Assembly: GCA_016271365.2 (NCBI GenBank)
Contig: JADMNL010000023.1
Span: 604,162,501 to 604,226,500 of the forward strand
Length of the DNA stretch: 64,000 nucleotides
Direction: 5' to 3'
Origin: Neoceratodus forsteri
Taxonomy: Eukaryota > Chordata > Ceratodontiformes > Ceratodontidae
Position 1 is the first letter of the stretch; the number at the start of each line of letters is the position of its first letter. Below are positions 31,801 through 44,504 of this stretch, in pieces. The notes below the pieces were generated by a model that saw only the letters and a list, made by a program, of their open reading frames with translations, did no database searches and had not been told where the DNA came from. Made by a program: the position numbers and the translations under genes.

Positions 31801-33480
31801 AAATAGGATAATAAGGGAAAAGGTAACTTAAAAAAAAAAAAAAAAAGGGAAAGGGGGGGATATAGCTTCTCCCCACCTTGATCATATTAATAAAATGAGC
31901 CCAGTATATCTCAAATGAACATCAGTGTGTTTAAAGTCTGTTCTGTACTGCATGCATAGACCATATTGTTCCTGCTTTTAAGGGATCAGAGTCAATTCTG
32001 CTGTTGGAAAAAGTTATGCTAGATGTGGCCATCTTCCTTTTCATGTAATCCAAAGTGTAGGATGAGCAACTAGTTACCTAGGACCATCCCGGTAGCCCAC
32101 CACTCCCTGGCCCAGCAAGGAAAATGAGGAGGGCAAGCGACCCACTCCCCAGCCGGGCACACCTGAAGGCCCCCAGTGCAGCCTGAGCCATCCAGCAAAC
32201 CCAGACCCCAGCTCTACCTCCTGCTTAGTCAATTTAACCTCCCTGACCCGACTGTGTCCCTGTGTAGTGGGGGAACCCTTGACAGCTGTCGCCCGCCCCA
32301 TGGACCAGAGCCAGGCACCATCCTTGAGGTCACAGAACGTAAGACCACCTAAGATCACGCCATCTGCCACTGCTCCAGAGGTTTCTTCATAGTTTTAACT
32401 ATTGATTATTTGTTCCAAGCTTTATCCTGTCTAACGGCTTCCCAGGGACCTTGGTGGGAGGGCCCTCCAAGATCCCGCCACCACCTCCTCCCCAGGATCA
32501 AATACTAACATACTAAAAGCCAGCAGAATAGGTCACATGGTTTGTCTGCTCGGTAGCCAGCCCCTAGAGGGTGCTCGCTTTTTCACCCCCCCTTAGCCCC
32601 CGAGCGGATCTTCTCGGATATAGAAGTCTCTCCTTGAGAGTGTCAGTCGCTAATATTGTAGGTGCAGAGTTGTACTCTATTTAACAGGTAATAAACAATT
32701 GTGAGGCCCATGCTCCGGGGCCCACTAACCCAGGCCTCAGAACACCACCTTCGACTAAGTCTGCATGCAGGTGATCACTTCGGTACAGTAGGGTGGGGGT
32801 GGGGCCTAACTGGAGTACATCCCTATTTAATGGAAGTCTGACCATGAAGGTCTTCCCCCTGCCCACCCCGTAGATCACACTTGATATCCAGGTAGTCTCA
32901 GGCTTAAGTCCTTGGGTGTGCTGCAATCTTCTGGGACCCCCGTGCACCTAATTTAGACAGCCCAAAGGGGAGGTAATGCCCAAGGAAACTCGAAATTCTA
33001 CTACAGAGGGGCCAGTCTTCATAATTTGGGGACTAGGAGCCATAATCCAGGTGGCCCCTGATCCCACCCCCACCAGGGAAACCCACAGCAGCAGGCCCAC
33101 AGGGCTAGGGCTCTGGTCCCTCCCCCAAAGCTGGCCAGAAAAAGACTGGCCCGTTAAGGCCCCAGGCCACTCAGTGTCCCGGCAGTTTGATTATATTAAG
33201 GGCTTCAAGTTGAGTACTGCTGGAGGAGCCTCATGATGGAGTCTAAGGTGTATTGTTGTTCCCTTAGGGCCTGAGATGAAAGAGGTTCTCTGGGAGCGGG
33301 TCAAAGTAGGCCACTGTGGGAGTGCCACACGTGCTGGAATAGGGAAAGTCCTCCTTTTTTTTTTTTTTAATCTTCTAGTGCCCCCAGTTCGTCCATGACT
33401 GGCTTGTTGACAGTAGCCCTTCCTTCGAGGCATGATGCTTACCTAGGCCCATGGCTGTTGGGCTTTATGTTCTCCTAGGC
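31801..33480. other. Unassigned GC-rich region, possible L1 5' part, with a CR1 tail
   Basis: The minus strand has short frames (for example MPRRKGYCQQASHGRTGG at 33433 and MADGVILGGLTFCDLKDG at 32370) that could be eroded L1 ORF1 or 5'UTR, but no domain is identifiable. Around 32505-32640 the minus strand ends CTATTCTGCTGGC then TTTAGTATGTTAGTA, the same 3' end as the CR1 at 10520-10550, so a short CR1 tail is included. Confidence 0.4.
32505..32640 (-). mobile_element. Short CR1 3'-end fragment
   Basis: On the minus strand the run TTCTGCTGGC...TTTAGTATGTTAGTA matches the CR1 3' terminus in DIRS A (10520-10550). The upstream part is too short and diverged to show coding sequence. Confidence 0.5.
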
Positions 33481-33559
33481 CCCTACGGATGAGTAGTCTG
33501 GTCCTGTGCCATCGACCCATCTACTGTCTACCTCCATGATATCCTGACCAAATTTATTA

Positions 33560-33985
33560 TGGTCATGGTTCACCAACTATGCGCTTATAGGCCTGGGTCT
33601 CCTGCGCTGTCAATGGCCCTGTTGACGCGGCTTTGGCCTTATCTGGTGGTTCCCTGTGGGCAGTTATTGGTTCCTCATTTGTCGGATCTAGAGTTGGAGC
33701 AGGGTGACGTCGAGGAGGAATATCATTCTGACCTCATCTTGCCTGAGGAAAAGGAGTAAAAAGATGAACCTCTTTCCTCTGACAGGTCCACAGCCTCTAT
33801 GGTGAGTGAGAACTGTCAAGCATACTCCAGGTCTCCTCCAGAGGATCCTACTTTCTTTAACATCATGAAGCAGCTGTCCTTGGCCATGGGTTTTCATACT
33901 GAGGAAGAGGATGCCACCAGATGGGAGTTGATGTGCTTGATGAAAATCGTAGCATCTGCTCCCGAGGTCATTCCTCCTATGAGGT
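33560..33985 (+). pseudogene. DIRS G gag-like, first part
   Basis: Frames read ALLTRLWPYLVVP (about 33610), an acidic tract LELEQGDVEEEYHSDLILPEE (about 33695), and then DPTFFNIMKQLSLAMGF and ELMCLMKIVASAPEVIPPMR up to the CR1 junction. Continuation at 45037 with WHRHNMVPAMSRRADKLLPYY supports a single split gag. The acidic linker resembles that of family-1 gag. Confidence 0.55.
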
Positions 33986-36060
33986 GAGGTGGTGCTGGTT
34001 GGAGACCTCAATATTCCAGACGTGGACTGGAGCCTCCCAGCAGCAGCATCAACCAGGAACAGATTTATCCTGGACTCCCTTCAAGGTGCCTTCCTCAGAC
34101 AACTGGTCATGGAACCAACTCGGCAGAAGGCAATACTGGACCTTGTGCTCACAAACTGGGACAGTGTGATGGGGGTATCAGTGGGGGAGCACCTGGGGAA
34201 CAGTGACCACCAGTCACAGTGGTTTGAAATCACAGAAGGAACATAACCAAACCGCACAAAAAACACGTATCCTGGATTTTAGGGATGCAGACTTCGGGAA
34301 AATGGGGAGATGCTTGAAAGAGGCATTAATGGGAATGGGGCGGGAATCAGGTTGAGTAAGAGTGGGCAATATTTAAAACGGGCATTACAAGAGCAACAGA
34401 ATTATGCATTAAGCAGGTTAGCAAGGAAAAAAGGAAGAGAAGGCCATTATGGTTTTCCGAGGAGGTAGCGGAGAACGTGAAAGCCAAAAAGATTGCATTC
34501 AGGCAGTAGAAAAAGACGCAGGCAGAAGGGGATAAGGAGAAGTACCAGGAGAAGCAAAAGGAGGCAGGGAGGTCAGTAAGTGAAGCCAAAGCTCAGACAG
34601 AAGAGTGCATTGCAGAATTAGTGGGCAGAGGGGACAAAACCTTTACATGTACATAAGTGAAAAAAACAAGGGCAAAGGGAAGGATAGTGAGACTGAAGGG
34701 TGAGGATTGGGATCATGTGGAGGATGACAACAGTAAAGCTGACATATTGAACTGATATTTCTGCTCAGTCTTTACTGAGGAAGAGGAGGGTAATGGGCCT
34801 GAAGGGAGTACAAGGGTTGGGAATGGCACAGAAATGGACACAAGTCACTTTACATGAGAAAGGGTCCTGAAGGAATGAGTGTTGCCAAAGCAATGGGGCC
34901 AGATTGGTGCACTCCAGGGTCCTAAAACAACTGAGGTGGTGGCTGAACCTGTGGCAATCCTGTTTAGCCGATAACTAGAAACAGGGGAGGTACCCAATGA
35001 CTGGAGGACAGCAGATGTAGTCCCCTTATACCCAAGTGGGAACAAAGAGGAAGCGGGGAACTACAGACCAGTCGGTCTCACCTTGGTAGTGGGGAAGATC
35101 ATGGAAGCACTACTGAAGGAGAGATTGGTGAAACATCTGGTTGCCAACGGACTACAGGACCCAAGGCAGCATGATTTCACCAAGGGGAAGTCATGTCAGA
35201 CCAACCTCATTGAGTTTTTCGACTGGGTGACAACAGAGGTGGATCGGGGAGGGCAGTGGACAGCAAAGCCTTTGACACTGTGCCACATAGAAGGCTATTA
35301 AACTGAGAAATATGGGAGTGGGCAGAACAGTAGTGTGGTGAGTAGGTAATTGGCTGGGCGGCAGGACACAGAGGGTGGTGGTAAATGGCTGTTGCTTCAG
35401 AGAGGGAAGAGTGACCAGTAGGGTACCACAGGGATCAGTGCTGGGACTGGTCCTATTCAGTGTCTTCAACAGTGACATTGCATAGGACCTAGAAGGCAGA
35501 ATTTACCTGTTTGCTGATGACACACAGCTGTGTAACAGAGTGGACGCACCAGGGGTGTAGACAGAATGAGGAGGGACCTGCAGAAACTTGAAGAATGGTC
35601 AGAGGTTTAACAGTTGAAATTCAGTACAAAGAAGTGCAAGATAATGCATATGGGGCACAAAAACCCTGGCCCAATATATCAGTTGGGGGGTGAGGATATA
35701 GCATGCACCAAGCAGGAAAGGGATCTTGGGGTTATCGTTTGTGATGACCTCGAGGTAGCAGGTAAAACAAACGGGATGCTGGGATACCTAGGCATCCTCC
35801 AGCCGGAAAAGGAGGTTGTCATTCCACTATACAAGACACTAGTGAGGCCCCACCTGGAGTACAGTGTCCAGTTCTGGAGACCTTACCTACTTAAGGACAT
35901 AGGGTGGAGAAGGTTCAGAGGAGGGCAACAAAGATGGTACATGGATTGCATCACAAGTTTTATGAGGACAGGTTGAAGGCCTTGAATATGTACTCCCTGG
36001 AGGAGAGAAGGGGATATGATAGAGACATACAAGTATCTTACAGGGAGGAACAGGGTGCAG
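33986..36060 (+). pseudogene. CR1 insert-1 ORF2 (endonuclease C-terminus, RT), broken
   Basis: The endonuclease part shows VVLVGDLNIPDVDWS (33986) and GNSDHQSQWFEI (about 34198). RT has YRPVGLT (about 35065), GKIMEALLKERLVKHL (about 35095), VPQGSVLG near 35425 in a broken frame, and the catalytic FADD in LFADDTQLCNRVD (about 35508). The C-terminus reads RPHLEYSVQFWRPYL (about 35848) and NMYSLEERR (about 35990). Missing 5' sequence shows truncation at insertion, and many frameshifts show age. Confidence 0.85.
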
Positions 36061-36063
36061 GAA
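33986..36063 (+). mobile_element. CR1 insert-1, first part (in DIRS G, split by DIRS C)
   Basis: A 5'-truncated CR1 begins inside the endonuclease and runs through RT to the C-terminus at GGAACAGGGTGCAG, where DIRS C starts. The 3' end continues at 44712-45036. The read-through GTGCAG, GAA, TACAG across DIRS C is collinear with CR1. Confidence 0.85.
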
Positions 36064-36260
36064 GAAAAAATTACTCACCTTAGTAATGTTGTTTCTTCTA
36101 ATGGAGTCTTTCTATATTCTGACGTATGCAGTTAGGTCCTGCCTTTCAACTGCCCTGGAGAACAAAGAGTTAAACTTTCCATGGCCAGCATGGAATGTTC
36201 ACCGCGAGCTTGGTTGAAGCCCCTGTCTGCTGCTGTTTAAACTCCAACCATCAGATCTTT
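36064..36260 (-). repeat. DIRS C right inverted terminus
   Basis: AAAAAATTACTCACCTTAG and TTCTAATGGAGTCTT are followed by the block inverted at 44505-44711 (CAACTGCCCTGGAGAACAAAG, GGAATGTTCACCGCGAGC). Confidence 0.9.
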
Positions 36261-36479
36261 ATGAGCAATATTCACTAGAAGTTCTGTGTGGAAACTGTAA
36301 AACTCAAACTAGCCAACTGGCAACTATATCCAAGTAAAAGGTTTTTTTGGTTTCAAAAAGAAGACTCAAGTCAGGAAACCAAAACACAATCACTCACCCA
36401 AAATAAGAGGGTGAAAAAGGGACACCCCTAGGGTGCCAACACTGCTCCTGCCCACCCACATTCCAAAAACTAGGTTCTG

Positions 36480-36600
36480 AGAGGGGAGGAGGTCAGAATA
36501 CAGCAAGATTCCATTAGAAGAAACAACATTACTAAGGTGAGTAATTTTTTTCTTCAAACAACATGAAGTCTTGCTGTATTCTGACACATGCAGACTACCA
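36480..36600 (-). repeat. DIRS C ICR
   Basis: AATACAGCAAGATTCCATTAG through AAGGTGAGTAATTTTTTTC is joined to AAACAACATGAAGTCTTGC: reverse complement of the right end followed by the outer left-end sequence. Confidence 0.9.
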
Positions 36601-36630
36601 AGCAGTACCTCCGTGGAGGAGGGACAGAAC

Positions 36631-37023
36631 CTACTTTGGAAACAGGCTCTGAAGTACTGCTGTGCCAAACAGAGCATCACTCCTAGCCTGGATATCCAGA
36701 GAGTAATGCTTGGTGAATGTATGGACTGTTTTCCAGGTGGCTGCTTGATAAATTTCTAAAAGAGGAGTATCTATCCCTGGCAGCAGCCAGGGAAGCAGCT
36801 GTACCTCTAGTGGAATGAGCCCTAAGGCCTGAGGGTGGAGTTCTACCCAGTTTTTCATAGCAGAATTGTGTACAAGAAACAATCCACCTGGCAATAGATT
36901 TTAGTGGCAGGTTTGCCCATACCAGCCTCTCCATACGTGAGGAACAACTGAAGGGAATCAAACCTGTGACCCTTGGTACGCTCTATGTAGTAACTAAGGG
37001 CCTTTTAACATCTTAAACTGTAG
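36631..37023 (-). pseudogene. DIRS C tyrosine recombinase, C-terminal part
   Basis: This continues the recombinase after CR1 insert-2. Across two frames it reads SIARWIVSCTQFCYEKLGRTPPSG, LRAHSTRGTAASLAAARD (HxxR), ATWKTVHTFTKHYSLDIQ with the catalytic Tyr kept, and GTAVLQSLFPK at the end. A frameshift lies near 36760-36780. Confidence 0.88.
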
Positions 37024-37033
37024 TCCTCTCTCC
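37024..37033. repeat. Target-site duplication, left copy (CR1 insert-2)
   Basis: TCCTCTCTCC is identical to 39995-40004. One copy is expected in the uninterrupted recombinase sequence. Confidence 0.85.
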
Positions 37034-39994
37034 TACGAACATATGAATTGGCCAGCAGATAAAGGCCTAGGGTCTATCAAGTCTGCTCGAATGTGCAGCT
37101 ACCACCCCTATCCTGCAGCTGCCCTCCCTTCCACCCTTCCCCTCATTAACCTCTCCCTTGTCCTGTCCCATCCTCGCTTGAAGCAGACCACTGTTCTACT
37201 GCATACCACTTCTGCAGGTAATGCATTCCACCCAGCCACCACCCTCTCTGTAAAAAAGTGTCTCCTCATCTCCCTCCTGAACCTTCCTCTCTCCAGTTTC
37301 ATATCATGGCCCCTGGTGGCCCTCCCCTCCCTTACTTTGAACAGCCCCTCTGTACCTGTCTTGTTTATTCCTTTCTTGTATTTAAAGGTTTCAATCATGT
37401 CACCCCTGTCTCTCCTGTCCTCCAGTGAGTACATGTTCAACTCCTTCAACCTCCTCTCGTATGATAAGTCCCCCAGCCCCTTGATCATCTTTGTCGCCCT
37501 GCGCTGCACCCCCTCCAGTAACTTAATGTCCCTCTTCAGATACGGACGCCAGTACTGCACGCAGTACTCCAGGTGTGGTCTAACTAATGACCTATACAGT
37601 GGCAGAATCACCTCCTCAAGGATACACCCCTTGCAATACAACCCAGCATTTTGTTGGCCTTTGCAGCTGCCTTCGTACATTGTGCCGAGTTGTTCATTGA
37701 CCCTGTAATGAGCACACCCAGATCCTTCTCCTCCTCTGTCTGGGCTAGCTGCACTCCCCAGCTGGTAACTCCTCCTGGGTTCTTCATCCCAAAATGCAGC
37801 ACCTTGCACTTTTGGCATTAAACCCCAGTTGCCAGGTGTCTGACCAGGTTTCAAGCTTTGCCAGATCATCCTGCAACCCCTGTCATCCCCCTAGGTCATC
37901 CACCACCGCGCCAACCTTAGTATCATCAGCAAACAGACTGATCTTGCTCTTGATGTCCCATGATATGTCTGCAATGAATATCCCAAACACTGGTCCCAAC
38001 ACAGAGCCCTGTGGGACACTGCTCGTCACTGCCCTTGGGTGTGAGAGCTCCCCACCCACTACCACCCTCTGTTGCCTTCCCTGCAGCCAGTTTCCTACCC
38101 ATCTCACCAGCTTTGCACCCGCCCCTGTGCCTACTAACTTCCTTCCCAGCCTTCCATGTGGCACGAGTCAATGCCTTACTGAAGTCCAGATACAGGACAT
38201 CCACTGCATGGCCCCTGTCCAGTTGCTCAGTTATCCAGTCATAGAACTCGACCAGGTTGGTTTGGCAGGATCTGCCACGATGAAACCATGCTGTCTGCTG
38301 TCCCTGTAGTCCTTGGCCTCTAGGAGGGCCACCAGCCCTCCTTCAGGATAGTCTCCATTAGCTTACCCACGATGGATGTGAGGCTCACTGGTCTGTAGTT
38401 TCCCGGTTCATCCTTGGGCTCACTCTTGTGGAGGGGCACCACATGAGCCATCCTCCAGTCCTGAGGTACACACCCCAATGTAGTGAGGCATTAAATAGGT
38501 TCGCCAAGGTCCTGCAAGGACCTCTGCCAGCTCCTTCAGTACCCTGGGTGATGCCATCTGGGCCTGGCGCCTTGTCCACCTGTGCCTTCAAACCTCTCGA
38601 ACTCTGCCTCCATGATTTCCCATCTGTCACCACTCCCCCGCTTCTGCCATTTCTCCCACCTTGGGTGTCACCCCCCTCTTCCCTTTAGTAAATACTGAGC
38701 AGAAGTACTCATTTAGTGCTTCTGCCTTATCGTACCCTGCTTCCACCCAACTCCCCACCTTCCTAATCATTACTATGTGGTCCTTACAGCTCCTTTCTCC
38801 CTGATGTACTTAAAGAAGTCCTCTCCTTCTTAATGCCTTGGCCAGCCTGAGTCCAGATGCTTTTGCCCCCTTACTGCCCTTGTCACCTTCCTTCGATTCT
38901 GTCAAGTACTCCTCCTGTCCTCCCTCCCTCCTGTTTTCTTGTACTTCCTAAAGGCAGCTCTTTTCCTCCTTACCTTTTCCATGACCTTCTTACTCAACCA
39001 GCTTGGTTTCTTAGCCCTAGCCTTCTTGCTCTGGGCTTTGCAGCAGGTTTTGGTTGCCTCCACTATTCCCAACTTTGAGCTCCCATCTCTGGTTAGTATC
39101 CATACTAGATTGAATTCTAGCCAGGTACTCTTTACCACTTCCCCCATCCTCCCAAAGTTGGTCCTCCTGAAGTCCAGCACTCTGTGCCAGATTCCACTCC
39201 TTCCTGCTCTATATCCAATGTGAGCCATACTGAGTGATGGTCACTCCTGACAGCGGTTCCTCCACTGTAAGTTCTCTCCAAAGTCCCCATTTGCCAGCAC
39301 AAGGTCAAGGGTATTCCCAACCTGGTTGGTTCACTGACCATTTGCAGCAGGAAGCTGTCCTGAAGGCATCCAGCAATACCTGCTCCTTCTGTTCCTGGTT
39401 GTTGGGGTGCTCCAGTCCACTCCTGGCGTGTTGAAGTCCCCCACAATCACCACACTACCCTTCCCAGGTCCTCCTGATCTGTCCCTGCTTAGTTCCCAAC
39501 TCCTCCGGCTGAGATGGTGGCCTGTACACCACTCCCATTCTAAGAACTTATTCTTGAATCCTGATTTGCACCCATAGTGACTCTGTACCACCCTCCTCCT
39601 TCCCTCCCTCACACACTTCAGTCCTTTCTTCACATGTGCCACCCCTCCTTTCCCAATCACCCTGTCCCTACGAAATAACCTGCACCCTGGTACAGACAGG
39701 TCCCAGTCATTATATTGGTGGCCCATGTTTCCATGATGGCTGCAATGTCCACCTCTCCCTCTGCCATGAGAACTTGTAACTCTGCAGTTTTCCTCCCAAG
39801 GCTTCTAGCATTGATGATAACCACCTTCCACTCTTCTCCCCCCCCCCCCATCCTGCCCTCCTTTCCTAGCATCACCAACAGTACTTGCCATTTGTCCTTT
39901 GTCACTGTTATGGGGGGTAAGCTCATATGATTTCCCAACCTGTGGTCTCTGCATATCTCTTCCCCAACTGCCACCCCCCATTCTTAGTTTAGCC
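37034..39994 (-). mobile_element. CR1 insert-2 in DIRS C, with 10-bp target duplication
   Basis: A 2.96-kb 5'-truncated CR1 in minus orientation splits the recombinase of DIRS C. It is bounded by TCCTCTCTCC at 37024-37033 and 39995-40004. The 3' end on the minus strand reads CTTTATCTGCTGGCCAATTC, ATATGTTCGTAG. This is a different CR1 subfamily from the one in DIRS A, judged by the 3' end. Confidence 0.92.
37108..39974 (-). pseudogene. CR1 insert-2 ORF2 (endonuclease, RT), fragmented
   Basis: The endonuclease begins VVIINARSLGRKTAELQVL (about 39830). It has VIVGDFNTPGVDWST (about 39450) and SDHHSVWLTL (about 39240). RT has KAPGPDGIT (about 38570), VLYLDFSKAL (about 38200), VPQGSVLGPVF (about 38020) and FADD in SLFADDTKVG (about 37925). 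The C-terminal frame 37869-37108 includes RPHLEYCVQYWRPYLKRDI and continues to TERVVAGWNALPAEVV. The last domain is intact over about 250 residues, so this copy is relatively young. Confidence 0.9.
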
Positions 39995-40004
39995 TCCTCT
40001 CTCC
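39995..40004. repeat. Target-site duplication, right copy (CR1 insert-2)
   Basis: TCCTCTCTCC is identical to 37024-37033. Confidence 0.85.
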
Positions 40005-40620
40005 AGAGCAGGAATGGTCAGTGAAGAAAACAGGGAGAGACGTAGAGTGGTTGAGGTGGAAATCTGAAACCACTTTCAGCAAAAACTTTTTGTTAGTTAT
40101 TAGGACCACTTTATCTCTATGGAAAGAGATGAAATCAGGTTCCACTGACAGGGCTTGCAATTCACTGATACGCTTGGCAGAGGAAATGGCCACCAAAAAC
40201 AGTTTTCCAAGTCAAGTACTTAAGCTCTGCAGAGGACAAAGGCTCAAAGGGGGGTTGCATAAGCTGAGCAGTGCAAACATTAAGGTCCCACGCAGGAGCA
40301 GGATACCTAAAGGGGGGATTGGTGTGAAGTAATCCCTTGAAGAACTTGCAAAACACAGGATGGGCTGACAGAGGGGATGGCTTGCCTACTGTCAGGAAAG
40401 CAGAAACAGCTGCCAGATGTACCTTAAGGGTAGCTGGCCTAAGGCCTAGGCCATTAAGATGGACCATATAGTCCAGAACCGTAGACAACTCAGCAGAATC
40501 TGGAGAAATATTATTCTTAGAACACCAAATGCTGAATCTTTTCCATTTGGAGTTGTAAGTCTTTCTGGTAGAAGGCTTTCAGAAGCCTTAAGGATATCCA
40601 GAACCCTTGGGAAAGATGCA
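40005..40620 (-). pseudogene. DIRS C tyrosine recombinase, N-terminal part
   Basis: Across frames it reads MALEELEFADLHLSQG, RKTYNSKWKRFSIW, TVLDYMVHLNGLGLRPATLKV and SAKRISELQALSVEPDFISFHRD, in which the RxSEL arginine is kept. It is interrupted at 40004 by CR1 insert-2 and continues at 37023. Confidence 0.88.
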
Positions 40621-40639
40621 GATCAGCAAACTCTAACTC

Positions 40640-42454
40640 TTCAAGAGCCATGCCTTGAGATTGAGAGACCGAAGATTCAGGTACCAAATCCTCCCCTGAG
40701 AGGATGTCAACAGGTTGTAATTCCTGGGAAGAGACAGGGGAAGGTGGACTGCTAGGGACAGCAACAGGGGATACCAGGGCTGCTTGGCCCAGTCTGGAGC
40801 AATCAGAATCACTTTGCATGGTTGTGACCTTATTTTGACTAACACTTTGAAGAGGAGAGGGAAGGGGGGATAAGCATACAGAAATTTCCCTTTCCACTTC
40901 AGGATCAGAGCATCCAGGGGGACTGAACCCAAGACCGGGGGTCTGCAACCAAAGAGAGGAAGTTGGTGATTGTCTGGAGCTGCAAAAAGATCCATCTCTG
41001 GAGTGCCCCATCTCGAGAAAATTACTTTCAAAACTAGAGGATCTAGGGTCCTTTCTTGATGGCCCTGGGATGTTCTGCTCAGAGCATCTGCTAGGACATT
41101 GTCCTTCCCTGGGAGGTGAACTGCTATCAGAGAGGTTTGCAGGCAGTAGGCCAGGGACCACAACTTCATTGCTTCTGTGCACAACGCCGTAGACAGAGTG
41201 CCTCCCTGCTTGTTGATGTACCACATGGTGGTGGTGTCTGTTCTGACATGGACCACCTTGTTCTGCACAGATTTGGGAAAAGCTTACAGTGCCAAAAACA
41301 CTGCTCAGAGTTCCAAGAGATTGATGTGAAGCAGAGATTCCTGAGGTGCCTACAGTCCTTGGGTGGTAAGATCCCCCAGATGGGCTCCCCAGCCCAGCAG
41401 GGAAGCATCTGTGGTGAGTATCACTGAATGAGACTGAGTGACAAAAGGAACCCCTTGTCTCAAATTGTCCTGATCCTGCCACCATTGCAAGGTCTGGATC
41501 AGGGTTCGAGTCACTGGGACTAGTTTGGTAAGGGAATCCTTTTGGGACCAGAAGGCTCTTATGGAACTGAATGTCCTCATCTGGAATCTTGCTCTTTGGA
41601 CCACTGCTGTGGAAGCTGCCATGTGGCCCAGAAGCTGAAGGAAATGCCTTGCTGGTCGAGACACCTGCAGGGTGAATGAAGAGGCCGGTTCCATGAGGGT
41701 CCTTGCCCTTTCCAGAGGAAGGAAGGCTGTTGCCTTTATTGTACCCAGCCCTGCCCCTATGAAGGTGAGGAGCTGTACTGGTTCAAGAACTGATTTTGGA
41801 AGGTTGAGAAGGAATCCTAAAGATGTGAGCACTTGCAAATGTGACTTGACTTGGTCTGGAGACTGACCTACTATGAGCCAGTCGTCCAAGTATGGGAAGA
41901 TGGAGATCTTTTTTCTTCTTGGGAAAGCAACCACTACTGCCAGGCACTTTGTGAAAACCCTTGGGGCTGATGTTAGGCTAAAGGGCATTGCTCTGAATTG
42001 ATAGTGGCCTGAGGGCAACTCGAACCAGAGGTACTTTCTGTGGGAGCACCTGATGGGAATGTGAAAATAGGCATCTTTGATGTCCCCTGGCCTTGGAGAG
42101 AGAGAAGGATTATTCCCAGAGTCACCATTTTGAACTTAGGTTTTAAAAGGTGTTTGTTCAGATATCTTAGGTCCAGGATGGGCCGCCATTATCCTGTCTT
42201 TTTTTGGGGTTAGGAAGTACCTGGAGTACAATAATTTGCCCTTGTTTAGGGTGGGAACCCTCTCTATAGGTCTGAGAGTTTGGGGGGAAGAAACCTCTGC
42301 CTCTAAGGCAAGGGTCTCTGATGGATTTGCAGGTGCAAAGGATCTGGTTCTCATCTTGGGAAATTTTTTGAAGCTGAGAACCAGTCCCTGGCTTACTGCT
42401 TCCAGGACCCACTCATCTGATGTTAGAGACTTCCAGTCCTGGACAAAGTAAACT
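40640..42454 (-). pseudogene. DIRS C reverse transcriptase / RNase H
   Basis: The frame 42018-41350 carries PSGHYQFRAMPFSLTSAPRV, IFPYLDDWLIVGQSPDQV (catalytic YLDD) and VILTTDASLLGWGAHLG. The RNase H continues with INLLEL followed by a stop, then TTTMWYINKQGG and HLPGKDNVLADALSR in the frame 41268-40633. The N-terminal RT block (42354-42136) includes ETLALEAEVSS. An upstream segment near 42070 lacks part of the conserved DLKD block present in B, so a small deletion is likely there. Confidence 0.87.
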
Positions 42455-42524
42455 AGCCTGCCCCCTACTGGTATGGGAGAATCGGCCCGGGCAGACCCAT
42501 CAGGGTGTCTGCTTGGCAGGGGCT

Positions 42525-44123
42525 TTAGGCTGAGGGGTGGATGCAGGCCTGCTCATCCCCCGTCTGCCTCTCCCTCTGAAGAACCCCCTCTGAGAGTAAA
42601 AAGAGGAGGGCTGAGCTTGGTAAAAAGGCCTTTGGAAAGGCCTGCCCCTGCTCCTGGACTGCTGCCTTTGAGGAGTAGCTTGCCTTTCTTTGGCCTGAGC
42701 ACTCCTGTAAGTGGTTCTGTACTCGTCCCATCTTTTTCATGTAGTTCTCTGTCTGCTCCCCAAACAGAGAATTACCAATAACAGGGAAATCCATGGCCTT
42801 AGCCTGGGTATCCTGTGATAGGCTAGTACATCTGAGCCAAGCCATCCTCCAAAGAGCCACGGATGTAGCCATGACTCTTGATGAAACATCACTGGAGTCC
42901 ACAGCAGCATGAAATTGTACTTTGGATGGCTCAGTCCCATCTGCAGCCACCTGCTCCAGCTCCGTGGCAAGCTGGTCAGGGGCCTGTTTAGCCAGAGCCA
43001 GCACAGTGTCCCACCTGGACTTCTGGTATCTAGCTGTGTAGTCCATATAGTTAGCCTGCCTGAGTCCCAAAGATGCTGTCATGTACTGTTTCTTTGCCAT
43101 GGCATCAGTCTTCCTGGAGTCCTTGTCTGGGGGGTGTGATGCCAAGGGAATATTTGCCTTATCACAGGCAGCAGCCTGCACTACCCCAACATGGCTTCAT
43201 TGCTGGGAAAGGAACTCCATGTCTGAGCTTGAAAGAGTATACCTCTTGTCCATGCATCTGTCCACAGGAGGTATGGAGTTAGGAGTCTTAAGAATTTTAT
43301 GTGTGTGTTTCCTAAAAGCTTTGTGGAGGGGGAATAGACAGTCTCATGGACTCTGGGATGTCCATCATCTCAACAAAATCAGGCTTCTCCTGATCCTCTA
43401 CTGCTTCCTCCACAGGAAGCTGGAGGGTCTCTGCCACTTTTTTGTAAAAACATAAAGTGAGAAGGGGACTCAGAAAGCCTAGGAGGAGAAACACCTGAAG
43501 GTCTGTCTGGGGAGATGGCCGGGTCAATAGGCACATCCAGACTTTCATAATCACCATCATCATCCTCTTACTCTTCTTCCTCCTCCTCCGGTTCATAAAA
43601 TTCTTCCAAAGTGTAATCCGGAACCAGGGGAATCAACCGAACGGAACCCCTGCCAGATGGTGCCAGTTCGGTCGGAACCGAAGTAAGCGATTGCACTATC
43701 CTTATCACCTTGCCTATCTCATCGGTGGTTGAAGTATGAATTTCTGGGTCCGAACCGGACGATTTATGTTTTCTTTTCTTTTTTACTGGAACAGACTGCT
43801 CAGAATCGGCTCTCCTTTTGCCCGAAGAAGTATCGCCCTGGTCAGAGGGCACTCCTTCTGGTTCGGTCGGAACCGAACTGGGCTTGCCATCCGGGTCAGC
43901 GGACTTCTCAGCCTCCCTTTCCCTCAGTCTGCCTAATCTCTTCCAGGGTAGATTTGGGAAAATTCTTACAAATTTGGCAGTCTGAATCAAGGTGGTCAAA
44001 TCCCAGACAATAAACACAGGTGGTGTGGGGATCAGCCTTGGCAAAGACTTCTCTACACACACTGCAGTGTTGAAACCCAGTGGGCCTGTTTTTTTTTTTT
44101 TTTTCCCTGGGTTTCTCAGACAT
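42525..44123 (-). pseudogene. DIRS C gag-like protein
   Basis: The ATG at 44123 opens MSEKPREKKKKNRPTGF and the Cys/His motif HCSVCREVFAK...CVYCLGFDHLDSDCQIC. Then come an acidic linker (LEEFYEPEEEEEE) and, in the frame 43181-42525, ACDKANIPLASHPPDKDS, QKSRWDTVLALAKQ, SRVMATSVALWRMAW and MDFPVIGNSLFGEQ. It is the longest uninterrupted gag C-terminal half in the window and serves as the template for reading A and B. Confidence 0.83.
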
Positions 44124-44504
44124 GGCCACTCCTAACCAAAACTTACCTTTTTTCAGCAATCCGCCAGGCAAGACTCCCCTATTGGTTCCTGACTGTGTCA
44201 CGGGTCTTGGAAAAAAAACGTAGTAAAATCTGTTTTTTTTTTTTGTTGTTTTGTTTTTGCTTAAGAACTGATACGGACCGGTTACCACTCTCTTAAGTAA
44301 TTCGCAAACTTTTTTACCTGAAAACTGATCAGTTCAGCCGAACCGATCCACAATTTACAAGTTCCACACAGAAACTACACAGAAAACCTATCTAGTACTC
44401 ACGGTACCATAGACAGAGACTTGAACCGACTGATCGGTAACAGCAGTTTGGTAGAAACCAAGCGAAAAAACGACATTTCAACTGACTTTTGAACCGAGCA
44501 AAGG